This document shows positions 10,929 through 23,780 of a DNA stretch of 64,000 bases, one piece after another. The notes under the pieces were generated by a model. That model made no database searches, had not been told where the DNA came from, and saw only the letters and a list, made by a program, of their open reading frames with translations. This stretch comes from Theocolax elegans. Lineage: Eukaryota > Arthropoda > Insecta > Hymenoptera > Cerocephalidae. The stretch lies in the NCBI GenBank assembly GCA_026168455.1, contig CM047429.1, forward strand, positions 40,036,066-40,100,065, written 5' to 3'. The first letter of the stretch is position 1; each line of letters begins with the position of its first letter. Position numbers and translations under genes: made by a program.

Positions 10929-11705
10929 CTACATATTAATGCTATTTCACATGTCTTTTACTGTAATCACGTTTGGTTAAATTGTGGTTTGCTGTATTAC
11001 ACAATTAATGCTTATTGAAGTAACACACACATTTTGCTTGCATTATTTATTAATAAAGTGATAAATAATTATATGTAAATTTTGTTTATCCTGTATACCC
11101 ATTGCAACGAAAATTTGATTTTCCCATTATTGCTTCACAAAAATAATAGGTGATTTAAATAATTTATACTGTATCTTTTTTGTTGTTGTTTTGCTGCCGC
11201 TAAACCCAATTATTTTTATTTATATTAACACAATTTGTACGTTTCCCTTGGAACATATCCCAATAGTTATTGATTAAAAAAAAATAACAATAAATATTTA
11301 ATAAATATTTTGTATAAATAAAGGTTGTACATATTATTTCCCTGATTCATAACGCTGCGTATACACAAATAATAGCAATTATTATTTAATAAATACACAT
11401 ACATTCTTCCCGCTGTATTTTATTTTTCTGCACTGTCCAGCTCATAATAAACCAAACTTATGTGTTTTTTTGTTTTGTGGATTGCTTAGTGGAAAGTAAT
11501 TCTGATTTTGTTAGCTAAGCCTGAACATTTTTCTTTTTATTAGTTATTAGATTTTTGCTTGGTGTGTTTAATATACAATACATATTTTAATTAAACAAGA
11601 GCTAAGGAATCTCATTTCAAACGAGCTAAAAAGTAATAATTATTATTATATAGTAATAATTATTTAATTTTTTAATACAAAATTAGCTACCGTAAATTAA
11701 ACAAA
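10929..11705. other. AT-rich DNA upstream of gypsy2 gag, no defined LTR
   Basis: The 5' LTR and leader of gypsy2 would be expected here, but I found no TG...CA pair with a second copy. An AATAAA occurs near 11,052. Left unassigned. Confidence 0.35.
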
Positions 11706-13633
11706 ATGTCTCACAACGGTGATGATCTTGATTTCATTTTGGGGACAGATCTATCGGTTTTACAACCACCAATAGGTGCTGGTGTAATACGACGCAGCAT
11801 AAATAATACCAGTGACGGTAGAATCACTGTATACGCGAGCAATGTTGGGAAAAAACATAGACGCTGATTCCAAAACTATTAGAGATAGGTTAGCTAGGTA
11901 CGAAATTAGACGTAATTTTGGACCATCGTCTGCTGATTGGAATGCAACAGTAGACAAGGCTAACCTGAATATAGAAACAGATATGTCCCTAACTCCACCA
12001 GTAATAGAAAATATACCCAATATCACTACAAATACAGCTGCCTCAAGAAGTAGTAAAGCAAGACGGATGCTTTATATTCAATTACCAACCGGTCAATCAA
12101 GAGAACAATACCAAGATCCAATATCCATGTATAATAAAAACATACTATCATTGCCTGAGATGGAAAACGAAAGGAAAATACAGTCAGCTATTAGGGAAAA
12201 CGGCAACGCGGTAGAAAATATGCAGCGATTAAATAACGAAAATTTAAGAATAAGCAGCACATCTAGTCATCCTCAAGTCCAATCTACAGCACATAGATTG
12301 AGTCCAGCATCACCAGTATGCAATAATTCGATGATGGAATTAACGCATACTATACCAAGCTTAACGACGATACAGTTAAGCATAAATTCGACTTCATATT
12401 ATACAATCCACACATTAGCTCCTTCATCTCCCACATAAACCACATAATCCCTTCATAAACCACAACCTGTTAGATAACCCATTTACCCAATATACAGTAC
12501 CAATCATCACTTACAGTACGAATACCTATACAGACACCAGTCCCAGATCTACCCAAACAGTTCAACCCTCTGCGTTTCGTCCAATAAGCACAAGTTCTTT
12601 TTCCCCTATTTCACTCGTACTAAGACCAGTCAGCCGAGCGGGTACGCCACCGTAAAGCAATATAGAACCCAAAATAGCGACCCAAGAGAGAAGAGTCAGC
12701 CAATCAAGCGAAGGAAGACATAATCCCAGAAGCAGCACACAAATAAGCAGTGTGCATAGAAATGTACCAAGCGTCCATTGGGAAAACAATGGCATAGCAT
12801 AACCTAACGATCCAAGAGAAAAAACTCAAAATAATAATAACGAGCATACAAAGAATTACGATGAGCAATTTAGACGATTAGAGCAGCAAATACAAAAAAT
12901 GCAGCAGTTATAGAGCAAACTAATCGAGCAAAATAGCATACAGCAAGGTCGACAGCGAAAAAACTCACCAATGCAATAAGAAGCTACAAGGCAAGGAAAC
13001 AACGAAACGTACTCAATCCCAAATAACTCACATATACAGCCGCAGCAAAGCACGTTAAATCCAGCATTTAGATATAGCCGTTCGTACGAAACAGGCTGGG
13101 AAGATGCTACCTTAATAAGGGAAAAAAGAACGACACAAATATTCTCACGTCACCATATCCAATTCAAGGGAGCGAAAAAGAATGATCCGGAAACAATCTT
13201 ATCAAACCTAGAGGAATGTAGAGAAAGTTACGGTCTCTCGACTCAAGATATATTTAAAGCTTTGCCATCAGTCTTAGACGACGAAGCATGGGAATGGTTC
13301 AGACGTGAGAAAGGCAGCTGGAAAGATTAACTAGATTTCGTAGAAGCTAGGGCACAACGAACACTGAGGATATTTCCAGATACCACACCAAGCTACGCGG
13401 CATGCTAGACCAGGTGAAGCCACAGATACCTCAAACTGAGCAACTAGATAGAGCGTATCGGAACTTGCACCCTAGCTACAGATCTAAAATTGAAAGACAC
13501 CACTTCGATAATTTTATACAGCTGCAATGATTTGGTAAGAAGGAGGAGACAAGACGTTTTATGGATGGAATATACAGACCTCCACCATTGATTCAAAATT
13601 ACGGATTAGGAAATTATGCATATGTTGATCCTA
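11706..13633 (+). pseudogene. gypsy2 gag, N-terminal and capsid part, decayed
   Basis: An ATG at 11,706 (MSHNGDDLDF...) opens gag; a +1 change before 11,812 moves it to the frame read to 12,438. After a stop-rich Gln/Ser-rich stretch (12.4-13.0 kb) the capsid region is recognisable at 13,060-13,560: QFKGAKKNDPETILSNLEE, DIFKALPSVLDDEAWEWF and YRNLHPSYRS. These are the Ty3/gypsy gag landmarks and match the gag of gypsy1 (RNLHPVYRS), so the two are relatives. Several in-frame stops make it non-functional. At 13,633 gag is interrupted by a foldback element and resumes at 15,885. Confidence 0.85.
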
Positions 13634-15884
13634 TAGTCCAGGCGCCAGGTATGGTTTCGTCGCCGTTTCATATGCCACGGCTCTACCCAAGTATTTTTAA
13701 AGCATTTTTGCCTGCTGAATCCGAATTTAGTGGGTAAAAGTCTGAAAAAGCTGTAGATAAATCGTTATTAACAAATTAATTGTTTAAACCGCGTTACAAG
13801 CCACTCTAATAATAATTTAAACCTTCTAACTATAGAAAAATAAAGATATGTTTATTACAAATTTTCTCGATTTTGGTTTGATAAAACATCTTGATTAGCT
13901 CAAAAGTTATTGCACATATAATGCAAAAATGTCCCGTTTTCGTTATGCGCGCTCACTTTTTCGGTTGTAACTTTGGTTTAAATGCAAGTTTTTGAATTTT
14001 ATAACTTGCTTTCGATAAAATAGTTATTATTCTAACATGCAAAAGAAAAAAAGTTATTAAATGCATGTACTAAATGTTATTATAACTTGCAAAAAGCAAT
14101 AAATTAAGATAAAAATATGGAAACTGATTTGTTTATAACAGTATAAAATTGATTCTTATAATAATTACAACATTTAACCCAGATGATAAGAAAGTTTATA
14201 TCAAGGCAAATATGCTCAATTTTGGTTTGTTGAAATATCTCTATTAGTTACAAAGTTATTGCAAATTTAGCGTGACGCATATTTGACTCTTACTTAAATG
14301 ACAACTCCAAGCTCGATGTACGCACTCACGCTCGCACATGATTACGTTTTCACACTTTTTGTGTATACCAAACTTACTAATAAGATATTTTAATGAGTTT
14401 TACAATAAACTATAGATACTTACACTTACATATATTAGTTATTAATAATATTAAGTAGGTATATTGTATTATATTGAAAAATATTTTTCTATATTCAAGT
14501 AATCTACGCTGCTTATCAAATCTAATATATTTATAGTAATAAATTGTTTTTACAATTATAAAAAAATATGCACCAACTTAGTTGTTAAATTTCTGTCGCA
14601 TATTACTTTATAATTAGCATGCTGTGATTAATTGAAATAACACAAATCTTAGTTTTCTTTTTTTATATTAACTACTTCATTATAATATACATTTTTACAC
14701 GTGTTTTCTCATTGACACGGACAAAACGAAATACATTTAATTCCGGTCGAGACACAACTGCACAATTTTGTCGAGCATTTTGTAGATGTACAGTTATATG
14801 CTAACTCGTCAACTGATGGTAACAAAATTTGAACTTTTTGTGAGAGCAATAAATCACCGTCTTCTTTCCCACCAAATAAAGTAGGATTAAGTACTCTAAC
14901 ATTTTTTGATTATACATTAAGTTAATTATAAATTACGTAAAAGCATCTCAATATATGCAATAATCTTATAGACGTGTTTGTAGGAGGCAATTTTTCTATT
15001 AAAGTCCGTTTTGAATGATGGTAATACCATAATCGCAATTCATCAAATGTCTTGCACGATGTGCATTTTATAATTGTAAAAACAATTTATTACTATAAAT
15101 ATATGACATTTGATAAGCAAAGTAGATTACTTGGACATACAAAAATAATTTTCAATATAATTTTAATACTCGGCGACATATAAATTTTTAATTAATATAA
15201 TACAATATACCTACTTAATATTATTAATAACTAATATATGTAAGTGTAAGTATCTATAGTTTATTGTAAAAATCATTAAAATATCATATTAGTAAGTTTG
15301 GTATACACAAAAAGTGTGACAACGTAATCATGTGCGAGCATGAGTGCGTACATCTAGCTTGGAGTTGTCATTGAAGTAAGAGTCAAATATGCGCCACGCT
15401 AAATTTGCAAAAACTTTGTAACTAATAGAGATATTTCAACAAACCAAAATTGAGCATATTTGCCTTGATATAAGCTTTCTTATCATCTGGGTTAAATGTT
15501 GTAATTATTATAAGAATCAATTTTATACTGTTATAAACAAATCAGTTTCCATATTTTTATCTTAATTTATTGCTTTTTGCAAGTTATAATAACATTTAGT
15601 ACATGCATTTAATAACTTTTTTTTGCATGTTAGAATAATAACTATTTTATCGAAAGCAAGTTATAAAATTCAAAATCTTGTATTTCAACCAAAGTTACAA
15701 CCGAAAAAATGAGCACGCATAACGAAAACGTTTAAATAATTAATTTGTTAATAACAATTTATCTACAACTTTTTCAGACTTCTATCTAAAAAATTCGGAT
15801 TCAGTAGGCAAAAATGCTTTAAAAATACTTTGATAGAGCCGTGGATATGAAAAGGCGACGAAACCATACCTGGCGCCTAGACTA
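13634..15884. mobile_element. 2.25-kb foldback element inserted in gypsy2 gag (CTA duplication)
   Basis: The two ends are inverted copies starting TAGTC[C/T]AGGCGCCAGG; the arms stay alignable for about 800 bp (13,634 to ~14,560 and ~15,070 to 15,884), leaving a ~500-bp centre. CTA is found immediately outside both ends (13,631-13,633 and 15,885-15,887). The gag reading resumes on the far side, which supports a clean insertion. The interior has no transposase ORF. The superfamily is unknown; 3-bp duplications occur in Harbinger and CMC elements. Confidence 0.85.
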
Positions 15885-16536
15885 CTATGCAAACAGAAAC
15901 CCGTATATTAGCAGCGAAGATATTGCAATACCCCTAAAGTCCATAGCACCCATAGCTACTAACCCACAAAAGAAATTACAGCTCCAGTACCCATTAAAGC
16001 CAAATAGCCCACAAGCAGCATAAAAATATACAGCACTCCTTAAGCAAGAATCTAAGCAGCAGTACAACGAAGCTGTAAAGAATAATAAAAATAGCAATTA
16101 TTGGCAGCGAGCACAAGGAAATGAGCAAAGGGCTGAAACACCAAAGAAGCATGACTTCAAGCCAAATAAATTCAGCATGCCAAACTATGAAAAGCAAAGG
16201 CCATTTTACCCAAGGAAATTTAAAGAGCCTTGCTATAGATGCGGAAAACTCGGGATTGGCTAGCGGAATGTCCAGTTCCATTAAGTTACGGAAATTGTGG
16301 AAAGCAGAGAGTCAGCTACAGAAATTGCGGTCGTAATAAGAGTAGAAGCCCAGGAAACTACAACCAGAGAAAATAGAGACCCGTATTTTCGCACCCTATC
16401 ACCCAGAAGGGTCAATACCCTCAGCATATAATATTGTTTGTGCACAGGAAGCATACCATAAGGTACCTGGCGCACTCTCGAGAGCATATGAAGATACAGC
16501 ATTAGCAGCTACAGCCACAACTAATATCAACAATCC
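15885..16536 (+). pseudogene. gypsy2 gag C-terminal part with zinc knuckle
   Basis: Continuation of gag after the inserted element. The nucleocapsid zinc knuckle CYRCGKLG...WLAEC is seen at about 16,230-16,275 after a basic, Gln/Asn-rich stretch; a one-base insertion falls where the His should be. Stop codons are frequent. Protease, RT and RNase H, which should come next, are absent: by about 16,540 the sequence is already the pre-integrase region, so at least 1.5-2 kb of pol was deleted. Confidence 0.75.
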
Positions 16537-17340
16537 TTGGTACCAAATGAAAATTCAATCAGTATAATAAAATCTCCCCAAAAATACCCTGATTTATGTA
16601 TAAAAGACAACCTTTTATACGCACACTGTCCGAATCCCCTAGTAGACGCATTAGTTCCTGATTTAGATGCTTGGAAGCTAATACTGCCAACAGCCGATGG
16701 AGAGAAAGCTCTATACGAAGCGTATTATACCCCACAAGCAGGTCATTTGGGAAATGACAAGACTTATGCAAGGCTAGCTACCTACTACTACTGGCCAGGT
16801 ACCTATTATGACACGTGCAACTATGTTAAAGCCTGAATATCAAACCCACAAAAGTAATCAGCAGGCTCCGGCAGGGATAATAGAGGGCAGAAACATAGGT
16901 GGACCGTGGATAGTAGTAGCAATTGATATAATGGGACTGAAACCACCGTCAAAGCAAGGGTTCAAATACATAATTGCCTTCGAAGATTTATTTACTCGTT
17001 ATGTAGAGATGAAAGCGTCAAGACGAGCTGACGCGAAGAGTGTACTTCAAGCTTTTGATGAGTTAGTCATTAACAGATGGGGTTGTCCTAAATATCTAAT
17101 TTCGGACAATGGGACAGAATTTGCAAATCGCCAGGTTGCAGAAAAGTTATAGCAGCACGGCATAATACAGTCATTAATTCCACCCTATCTTGCACAGGCA
17201 AATCCTGTAGAAAGGCTAAATAGGAATTTAAAACCGATGATAAACAGTTTTATAGAAGAAAATCATCGCGACTGGGATCGACACTTAGGAGAGTTCTGCT
17301 ATGCTCTCAATACAGTCGTTCATTCTACAACTAAATACAA
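16537..17340 (+). pseudogene. gypsy2 integrase, internally broken and 3' truncated
   Basis: Pre-integrase zinc region: AGHLGNDKTYARLATYYYWPGTYYDTCNYVKAC with the HHCC pattern partly kept. The catalytic core follows after frame changes near 16,835: VVAIDIMG (first Asp), LISDNGTEF (second Asp) and NPVERLNRNLKP (Glu). TAG at 17,150 interrupts the core. Coding ends at about 17,340 (HSTTK), where the minus-strand LINE begins; the integrase C-terminal GPY/F region, downstream genes and 3' LTR are missing. Closely similar to the gypsy1 integrase at 45,095-45,967. Confidence 0.88.
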
Positions 17341-17639
17341 AGAAAGGAACCGATCTAGATCGACGCCTATCGCATCGATCATTGCCGCCGTACCTCGCCT
17401 CTGGCATACCGGCGGTCGTGCATGTCACGTCGATTATTGCTTTCTTACATCTCTTTCATACTTTCGACTGTGACGGTTATTTGGACTACAGAACATTACA
17501 AGTTCGCTTTAACTTTTTCCTGCTTTTGCGATTATCCATTACACGTTTGTCCTTATTTATTGCTTCCGTTTTATTTTTTATTTTTGTTTTTGTTTTTTTA
17601 TTTCTTTACTTTTTCATAGGGGAGCAAGACCAACTGCTT

Positions 17640-17885
17640 TTAAGGATTTTTCCTCTTTTCTCTACCTTTCTGTTCTTTCTTCCCTTCTCTCTTCTTTCTT
17701 TTCTTCTGTCTTTTCTTCTCTCTTCTTTCTTTTCTTCTCTCTTCTTTCTTTTCTTCCCTCTTCTTTCTTTTCTTCTCTCTTCTTTCTTTTCTTCTCTCTT
17801 CTTTCTTTTCTTCTCTCTTCTTTCTTTTCTTCTCTCTTCTTTCTTTTCTTCTCTCTTCTTTCTTCTCTCTTCCTTTTATTTTTAG
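17640..17885. repeat. Pyrimidine-rich microsatellite, TTTCTTTTCTTCTC type
   Basis: About 240 bp of repeated TTCTTTCTTTTCTTCTCTC units, GA-rich on the minus strand. It lies in the 3' region of the LINE. The open frame across it (Leu/Phe/Ser only) is an artefact of composition. Confidence 0.9.
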
Positions 17886-18144
17886 TTCCTACCTACTCTC
17901 TCACTCACCCTACCTTTCATTCTGAACTTTTTCATTCATTCTTTACTTTCGCTCAACTTTCATTCCACAAAAACCCTTGTTTCCCTATCCGGAATATTAG
18001 TCATTGCTTTTGCTAGTACAACGCCTCTAGTTTATCTTGATTACCTCTGTTCTACTACCACTGTTAGTGCAACATTTGTTAGCTCGACTTTCGATTTTGA
18101 CCTATCTGCTATCTTCCGTCTTTCACTCATTCAGTTTCTCCCTC

Positions 18145-18960
18145 TGCTCACTTATGCTTTTCCTTTTTCTCTACCTATTTCTAGTTTTGGAAGATTAACT
18201 TCTTCTGGAGCTGCTAACTCTGCTATGGTCGCGGTTAAAGCCAAGTCTTTTTCTAGATCTTCGGCAGTAATTTTTACAAGCATAATGTCTTTAACCATTG
18301 TGGTTAGTTTGTCTATTCCCTCTTTGGTCGTCATCATCCCTTTTGTGTTTCTGTTTGCTTCTTCCATGTCCTGTACATATTTGTGTCGTATTGTTTCGTA
18401 CTTTACGCATTCCCATGGGGCATGTTCCGGGGTGTCTACCTCTCTGCAGCTGTATAGGTCGGACTAGACGAAATTGAATCTTTTCCTAAAAGATTGGAAA
18501 TTTCCATATCCACTGAGTTTTTGGATTAGCCATTTGCTCGGTCTAAACCAAACCTTTGCCATTCTTTCTTCCATGCTAGGCATAACCTCATATGTGCGTC
18601 TTCCTTTTATCGTATTGTCCCATCTCAACTGCCATTCCTTCCTTATTTCCTGATTTAGCTTCTCTATCGACAATTTTCTTTCTCTTTGTATGTTGCCTTC
18701 TGTTGATCTCTCCTCCGATTGAAATATGAAATTTTTATAGCGGTATTCTTTTCTTTTTCTTATACTATATAATCCGATCTTCCTCTCGCATTCCAAATCA
18801 ATCGGTAGGTGACCCGTAATTGTCGTAATGGCTTCAGCCGAGATGGTTCTGCATGCTCCTGTGGTTTTAATTAGAGCAAATCGTTGAGACATTATGAGTC
18901 TTTTTCTTTAGGACATTACTTGCGAGTTTAAACCAACCTGCTGCTGCGTATGTTATGATT
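18145..18960 (-). pseudogene. LINE ORF2, 3' part (end of RT and C-terminal CCHC region)
   Basis: Starting near 18,960 on the minus strand: YKGVYIPIITYAAAGWF, the last conserved RT block of R1-like elements, then RTISAEAITTITGHLPIDL, a block typical of the region after RT. A stop at 18,464 interrupts it; in the following frame CREVDTPEHAPWECVKYE gives a C...C-H-C zinc motif. The frame ends at 18,152. No RNase H is present, as expected for R1. Confidence 0.8.
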
Positions 18961-19014
18961 GGAATGTAGACACCTTTGTATATTATTTCTAGAGAGCGAT
19001 AGCCTAAGGCCCAT

Positions 19015-20400
19015 TCATCTCTGGCTAATTTTGCCAACCTTTGGAAAATTCATCTGGTTTTCATTGAGATCTCCATAACATGAAAAAAGGCCATTTTTTA
19101 AACAGCTATTATATATCCTTAGCAGATCCTCGTCGACTACCCTCAGAGCGATTTTAACAATTGTCAGATCGAAACAGTCTATTCCTGGGGATTTACCTGG
19201 CTTTATTTTCTTTACCACTTGTGCCATTTCTGTTACTGTAAATTCCTCCGTTTCCCGGTATTCGTTTGTGTACCTATTGTTTTGCAGCCTTATATTTGCT
19301 TGCTCTTGTGTTTCTGTGTTTAGTTCATCATCCGAAAACAGTCGGTTGAGTATCTATTTTACCCTTTCTTCCTAAGTCAACGTGTATCCATTGTCTGTGA
19401 AAATATTACTTGCAATGTCTAATCCTTGCCTTTTTGGCGGCCAGTTTGTATGGTAAGCTCCATGGGTTGTCGTTGCTTTGTTTGGTTACGAACTCTTCCT
19501 ATTTATGGTTTTTTGTCGAGTCAATTAGTCTTGTATACTGTCCTTTGGCCGATTTGTATATCGACTTCCTATGTTCTCTCTGTTCTGAGTTTCTTTCCTT
19601 TTGAAATTGCCTTCTCAGTTTATTTATGTGTATTTTTGGCCAGTGTCATCTCTTCATTCCACCATGAAACTTTCCTGCTCGATCTGTTTTTAATGGGTAT
19701 GGCTTTGTCGCATGCTATCTTTATCCTGATAATCATGCTTCTAAAGCCGGCAATCGTCGAGCCTGTATCATGATAGTTTGGAATTGGTTTCCAGTTTTCT
19801 CTCAGAGTATTTACAAATAAACCCCAATTTGCCTTGCTAATCATGTAACGCCTCATACATTCGTTGTTTCTATATCTACCACTTGTTATTTCGTCTATTT
19901 CGAACGTTATGGTTCTATGATCGCTGGAGGTCCAATTCTTTTGAACTTTCCAGTTATGTATTCTTTCGGTCATATTAGGCGAGGCTATTGTTACATCAAC
20001 ATATTCTCCAGCCTGAGCGTCTGTGTCTGTGACCCCACATGGCAGATCTTGCATTAGAATCAATACTAATAATAAAGCTTTTTCCTTGAAGTGCGTTTAT
20101 TATTGTTTGCAGCGTATTAAGGTGCACTTCGATATCATTCTTTAACTGGAAGTATCCATTTATTAGGTATACTTTAAATAGTGTTGAAACTTCTGCAACT
20201 GCGAAGTGTGTCGTGCAGAGATTAGATATTTGCAGAACTACTGAGTTTGGGTCTGTTATCGCTATAGCAGCCCATGGGGTTTCTTTTCCAGAGACAATTC
20301 TTATACCCATTCCATAATCCATCACTTTGTTCACTCTAGTGTACGGCTCTTGCAACAGTATAGCGTTCATCCCATTTTCGTACGCTTTCTACCTGATTTC
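19015..20400 (-). pseudogene. LINE ORF2, 5' part (AP endonuclease and start of RT)
   Basis: The apurinic-type endonuclease that nicks the target is seen in two overlapping frames: AILLQEPYTR (catalytic Glu) and SIDSNARSAMWGH, then SSDHRTITFEI with the catalytic His near 19,910. A linker SWWNEEMTLAKN leads to the RT start IKPGKSPGID near 19,190. The RT palm with its catalytic Asp pair is absent: NFPKVGKIS (about 19,030) jumps directly to the terminal RT block at 18,960. Frameshifts at about 20,040 and 19,600. Confidence 0.8.
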
Positions 20401-20556
20401 GGGTAATACACTTCTCGATCGCCTGGCATTTAATTGAGCTACATATAGCCGGTTTTTACTCTGCTTAATCTGTGTTGTTCACTAGTCTTTCCAGTGCCTT
20501 TACATAGCATGGACATTTCGTGTCCAACACATTGTATACCGGCTTCTTTTTGGCCT

Positions 20557-21389
20557 TTAGACAATTAATACATTTTTTCTGGTTGTTTTATTAGGGCATT
20601 TTTCAAATGAGTGGCCTTTTTCGGCACAATGAGAGCAGTATATTTCGTTATGGCATACATATATGGATTGGTAATCTACAATGATTCTCCTCTTTTGTAA
20701 CAGCCTATTTTTCATGTCAGGTGTAACTTCTAGTACCCAGTTGGTTCTAGTTCCCTCTTTCTTCCCTGTCTTAAATTTAGGAATTACTTGCTTTAAAGCC
20801 TCGTCTTTTGTGCAGATGTTCTGTTCTGCAATTATGTCGATTATTTCTTTTTCATTAACACTCTTTGGGAGGTCACAAATAATTAGCCTCGGCCTTTGCT
20901 TTGTTGGTTTCGACATTTCAAAAGTCTGTTGAGTTCTCTCTTGTTTAGAAATTACTGCAGAGATTCCTCATTTTCTGTCTCTATTAATAGACTTTTGTTA
21001 ATTGTGCGGAGGCTTCTTATCTGAGCCTTTTCGATTTGAGGTCTGAAGTCTGCCTGGAATTTTTGTTTCTTTTCATCCTCTGATTTGAAATTATCCGTAT
21101 TTTTCGGTCTTATTAAAAGTTTATAGATTTTCGGGTTCTTTATATTTACTTGCTTTGCTGTTTCTTTAGGCGCTACAAGTCTTTTTACCCCAACATACGA
21201 CTTCTGTTTGTTCACGCTTCTTTTATTTAGCGATTTTACCTGTCCCTCGAGATATGCATTCTTTGCTATAAGTGTAGACATTATAGCATGAATATTATCA
21301 AGAGCCGTATGTGCACTTTCACTATCCTTTTTCACTAGGTACTTTTTGACCGTTCGGATTTGTTCCAGAACATACATAGGCGTTTCCAA
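20557..21389 (-). pseudogene. LINE ORF1 (gag-like, one CCHC knuckle)
   Basis: Two frames separated by a stop: 21,389-20,952 (lysine-rich, coiled-coil-like N-part, KSLNKRSVNKQKSYVGVKRL) and 20,916-20,557 (RLIICDLPKSVNEKEIIDII, then the knuckle CSHCAEKGHSFEKC). ORF1 proteins of R1/Jockey LINEs bind element RNA. Only one knuckle is seen; R1 elements usually have two or three, so the C-end may be truncated. Confidence 0.75.
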
Positions 21390-21826
21390 TATATGTCTGT
21401 CCCCTTTATTGCTTTACTGGCAGACTTTAGTTTCACTCAGCAAATCTAATTTTTACACACGTTGCTACAGGGCAGCCCGACCATTTGGCTGGAACAGCCC
21501 GAGCCCTGGTACTATCCTGCGGTATGGCGTCCACGATCGGTGTTCCGAGCACCAACCTCCCGGTTTATAAGATGTATCTACTCGACATCGGATATTCAGG
21601 GCTTTACCCTCCTTGCGTCTAACTCTCAAAGATCGACTTGCGGGACATACTGCTTACTTGTTTCGCAGCTACGTTCTTTCCCAGGGGCTTGCGTCTTACT
21701 ATAGATCGGCCACCTCTCCTACCGATCTGTATCCACTGCTGCAATTTAGCCTATCAAGACGCTGAAGTTAACAATGTCAGCCATCGGCGTTTTCCCCTCT
21801 GGCGACGTGGACGCACACAGTTGGCT
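21390..21826 (-). other. Probable 5' leader of the LINE
   Basis: GC-richer than its surroundings, no coding frame recognised. It lies between ORF1 and the junction with LTR B, where a LINE 5' UTR and internal promoter would be. Assignment is by position only. Confidence 0.45.
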
Positions 21827-23400
21827 TGCCAGAGGACTCACACTGTACTAATTACTCGAAGCACAGACATATGGAACGAGTTAATTGTTATCTGGAAGGA
21901 AGTTATAACCACATTGCCGAGATGTAAACACCACTAGAATACCGTACACCATACAGCGGACTTGCACCAGTACTACATGAAGATAGCGGTAATCGACTCG
22001 TGCGCACGATGCGAGATCGATGTACTGCGTTCACGGTAAGTAACGCGCAGGTGCGGGGTGCGATCGCGGCTCTCGAGAACGCCGAGAGCCAGAGCTATGC
22101 AGTCCGCCGACTCGACTGGAGAGAAAACAGCCACCTGCCGTATTCAGCAAGTTACGAACGAGCGAGAGATTGAGTGAGAGAGAGAGAAATATCGCTATTT
22201 GAGGGACGAGCAATGATTTCCTCCAGAAAAGGTTGGTGAATATTCACTCTCGCTGCTATGGTACCGTCGAGTACCCTTCCCTCCCCCTTACAGCTAACCG
22301 CGGTATCGGTAATTACCCGCGGCGCTAACCCAGGTCACGTTCAGATTGTACCAACTACTATAAAAATGTTACAAGAAGGCAAATGGTTAATAAACCATTC
22401 GCGTTCCTTTCGCTCTTGTTTGACTAGGACTAGCCTTACGTCTCCGGGAGTAGCGAGCGAAGTTATTTTGAGAGTAGAGATGTTGGATATAATGTGGGAT
22501 AATAAAATAATATATTTTTTTTATTCGTATTAATCATACATTATTTATTTAAATTTGTTAACATAATAATATAATGTTTTCTTTTTAAATGAACATATGT
22601 AACTAAATTCTTCTAGCTTTTTAATGGTCAAAGACTCACATAAAATTACACTATTTTATAGATAATTGCATAAAATTATTTAAGTTAAATAACATTTTGA
22701 ATTTTGATTATATAAACAATTGCACGGCGAACACGTTAACAAATTATAGAATGAAATATACGCAATGTTATTGTATTACAAACATTAATAATTAATAATC
22801 GAGATAAGAATTATTATAAATAAATGCAGTTTAAATTAAAAATTGTTACCGCTGAAAACATAAATTATTGTCAATTAATTGCTATTCAAACAATAAATAT
22901 TGTAAATAAAATGCAATGCAAAGAAGAGTTATTATAAATAAATTGCAGTTTTAAATAATAATTGTTGTAAGAGAAAACGGTTGGTTCAGTAATTAAAATA
23001 ATATAAAATATCAGGTTTGCCTTTACGAATATTACAAAGCGTATAGATAGCCGAAAACAATATACCTTATGTACCCAAATATATATATATAAGGGGTATT
23101 CCACGTGAAGTGGTCCAATCAAAATTTTAAAATGCACCAAATTTTGGGTACACATTGCAAATGTTTTTCAGAATACAGAAAAAAATTTTTAGATACTGGA
23201 ATCTATTTGCTCAAAAGATATTCTAATCTCAAAAAGTGATTTTTTTCTAGTTTTTTTCAACACCAGCTGGGTTTACCGCTATTTAACTCAAAATCTATCA
23301 ACTTTTACTATAAAACATTATATATAACATTCGTTGCTAACTATGTCTAGAATTTATCCTTCTGGGTTAGAATTTCTAATCTCAAGGTTAATGTTACATA

Positions 23401-23780
23401 AACTACATGTCAATATTCAACTTAAAAATAGTGTAAGTGCGCCACATTTGATTTTTTTATCCAAAAGTCTAAAAAAAAGCTTGAAGCAATACCTTTTAAA
23501 TGGTCTGTAGCATTTTTGGGGCCTTCAATTCTGTAAAAAGTTATGATAATTTAAAGAAACTCGAAATTTTTTAAAAAATTTAAATGGGAATTACCATGTT
23601 AATTTTTGTGAATTTTATGTCTTTCTTTAAATTATCATAACTTTTTACAGAATTGAAGGCCCCAAAAATGCTACTGACCATATGAAAGGTATTGCTTCAA
23701 GCTTTTTTTTAGACTTTTGGATAAAAAAATCAATTGTGGCGCACTTACACTATTTTTAAGTTGAATATTGACATGTAGTT
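23401..23780. mobile_element. 380-bp nearly perfect palindromic MITE (TA duplication)
   Basis: The whole element is a palindrome centred near 23,590: it begins AACTACATGTCAATATTCAA and ends with its complement, and the arms match almost throughout (~185 bp each). TA stands on both sides (23,399-23,400 and 23,781-23,782). The opposite TIR arm of the host element (about 28,795-28,810) shows the uninterrupted site, reading CAGGGTATGTAAC on the plus strand, so the insertion is confirmed by an empty site in the same window. TA duplication suggests Tc1/mariner mobilisation. Confidence 0.9.

Larger units (their letters stand above)
17340..21826 (-). mobile_element. R1-like LINE, minus strand, internally deleted
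   Basis: The unit reads 5' to 3' from 21,826 to about 17,340: GC-rich 5' leader, ORF1 with one CCHC knuckle, ORF2 with endonuclease, a shortened RT and an R1-type C-terminal CCHC region, then a pyrimidine-rich (plus strand) 3' region. It joins gypsy2 at the left and LTR B at the right. No target duplication could be recognised at the ends. The order of domains and the single C-terminal CCHC fit the R1/LOA/I group; R1 clade is inference. Confidence 0.8.

Noticed and set aside
11706..17340. Viral env or capsid gene in gypsy2
   Set aside because: Only gag and integrase signatures are present; nothing resembles an envelope protein.
17301..17885. Phe/Leu/Ser-rich membrane protein frame
   Set aside because: The hydrophobic part is a TTTCTTTTC microsatellite and the start is gypsy2 integrase read in another frame.
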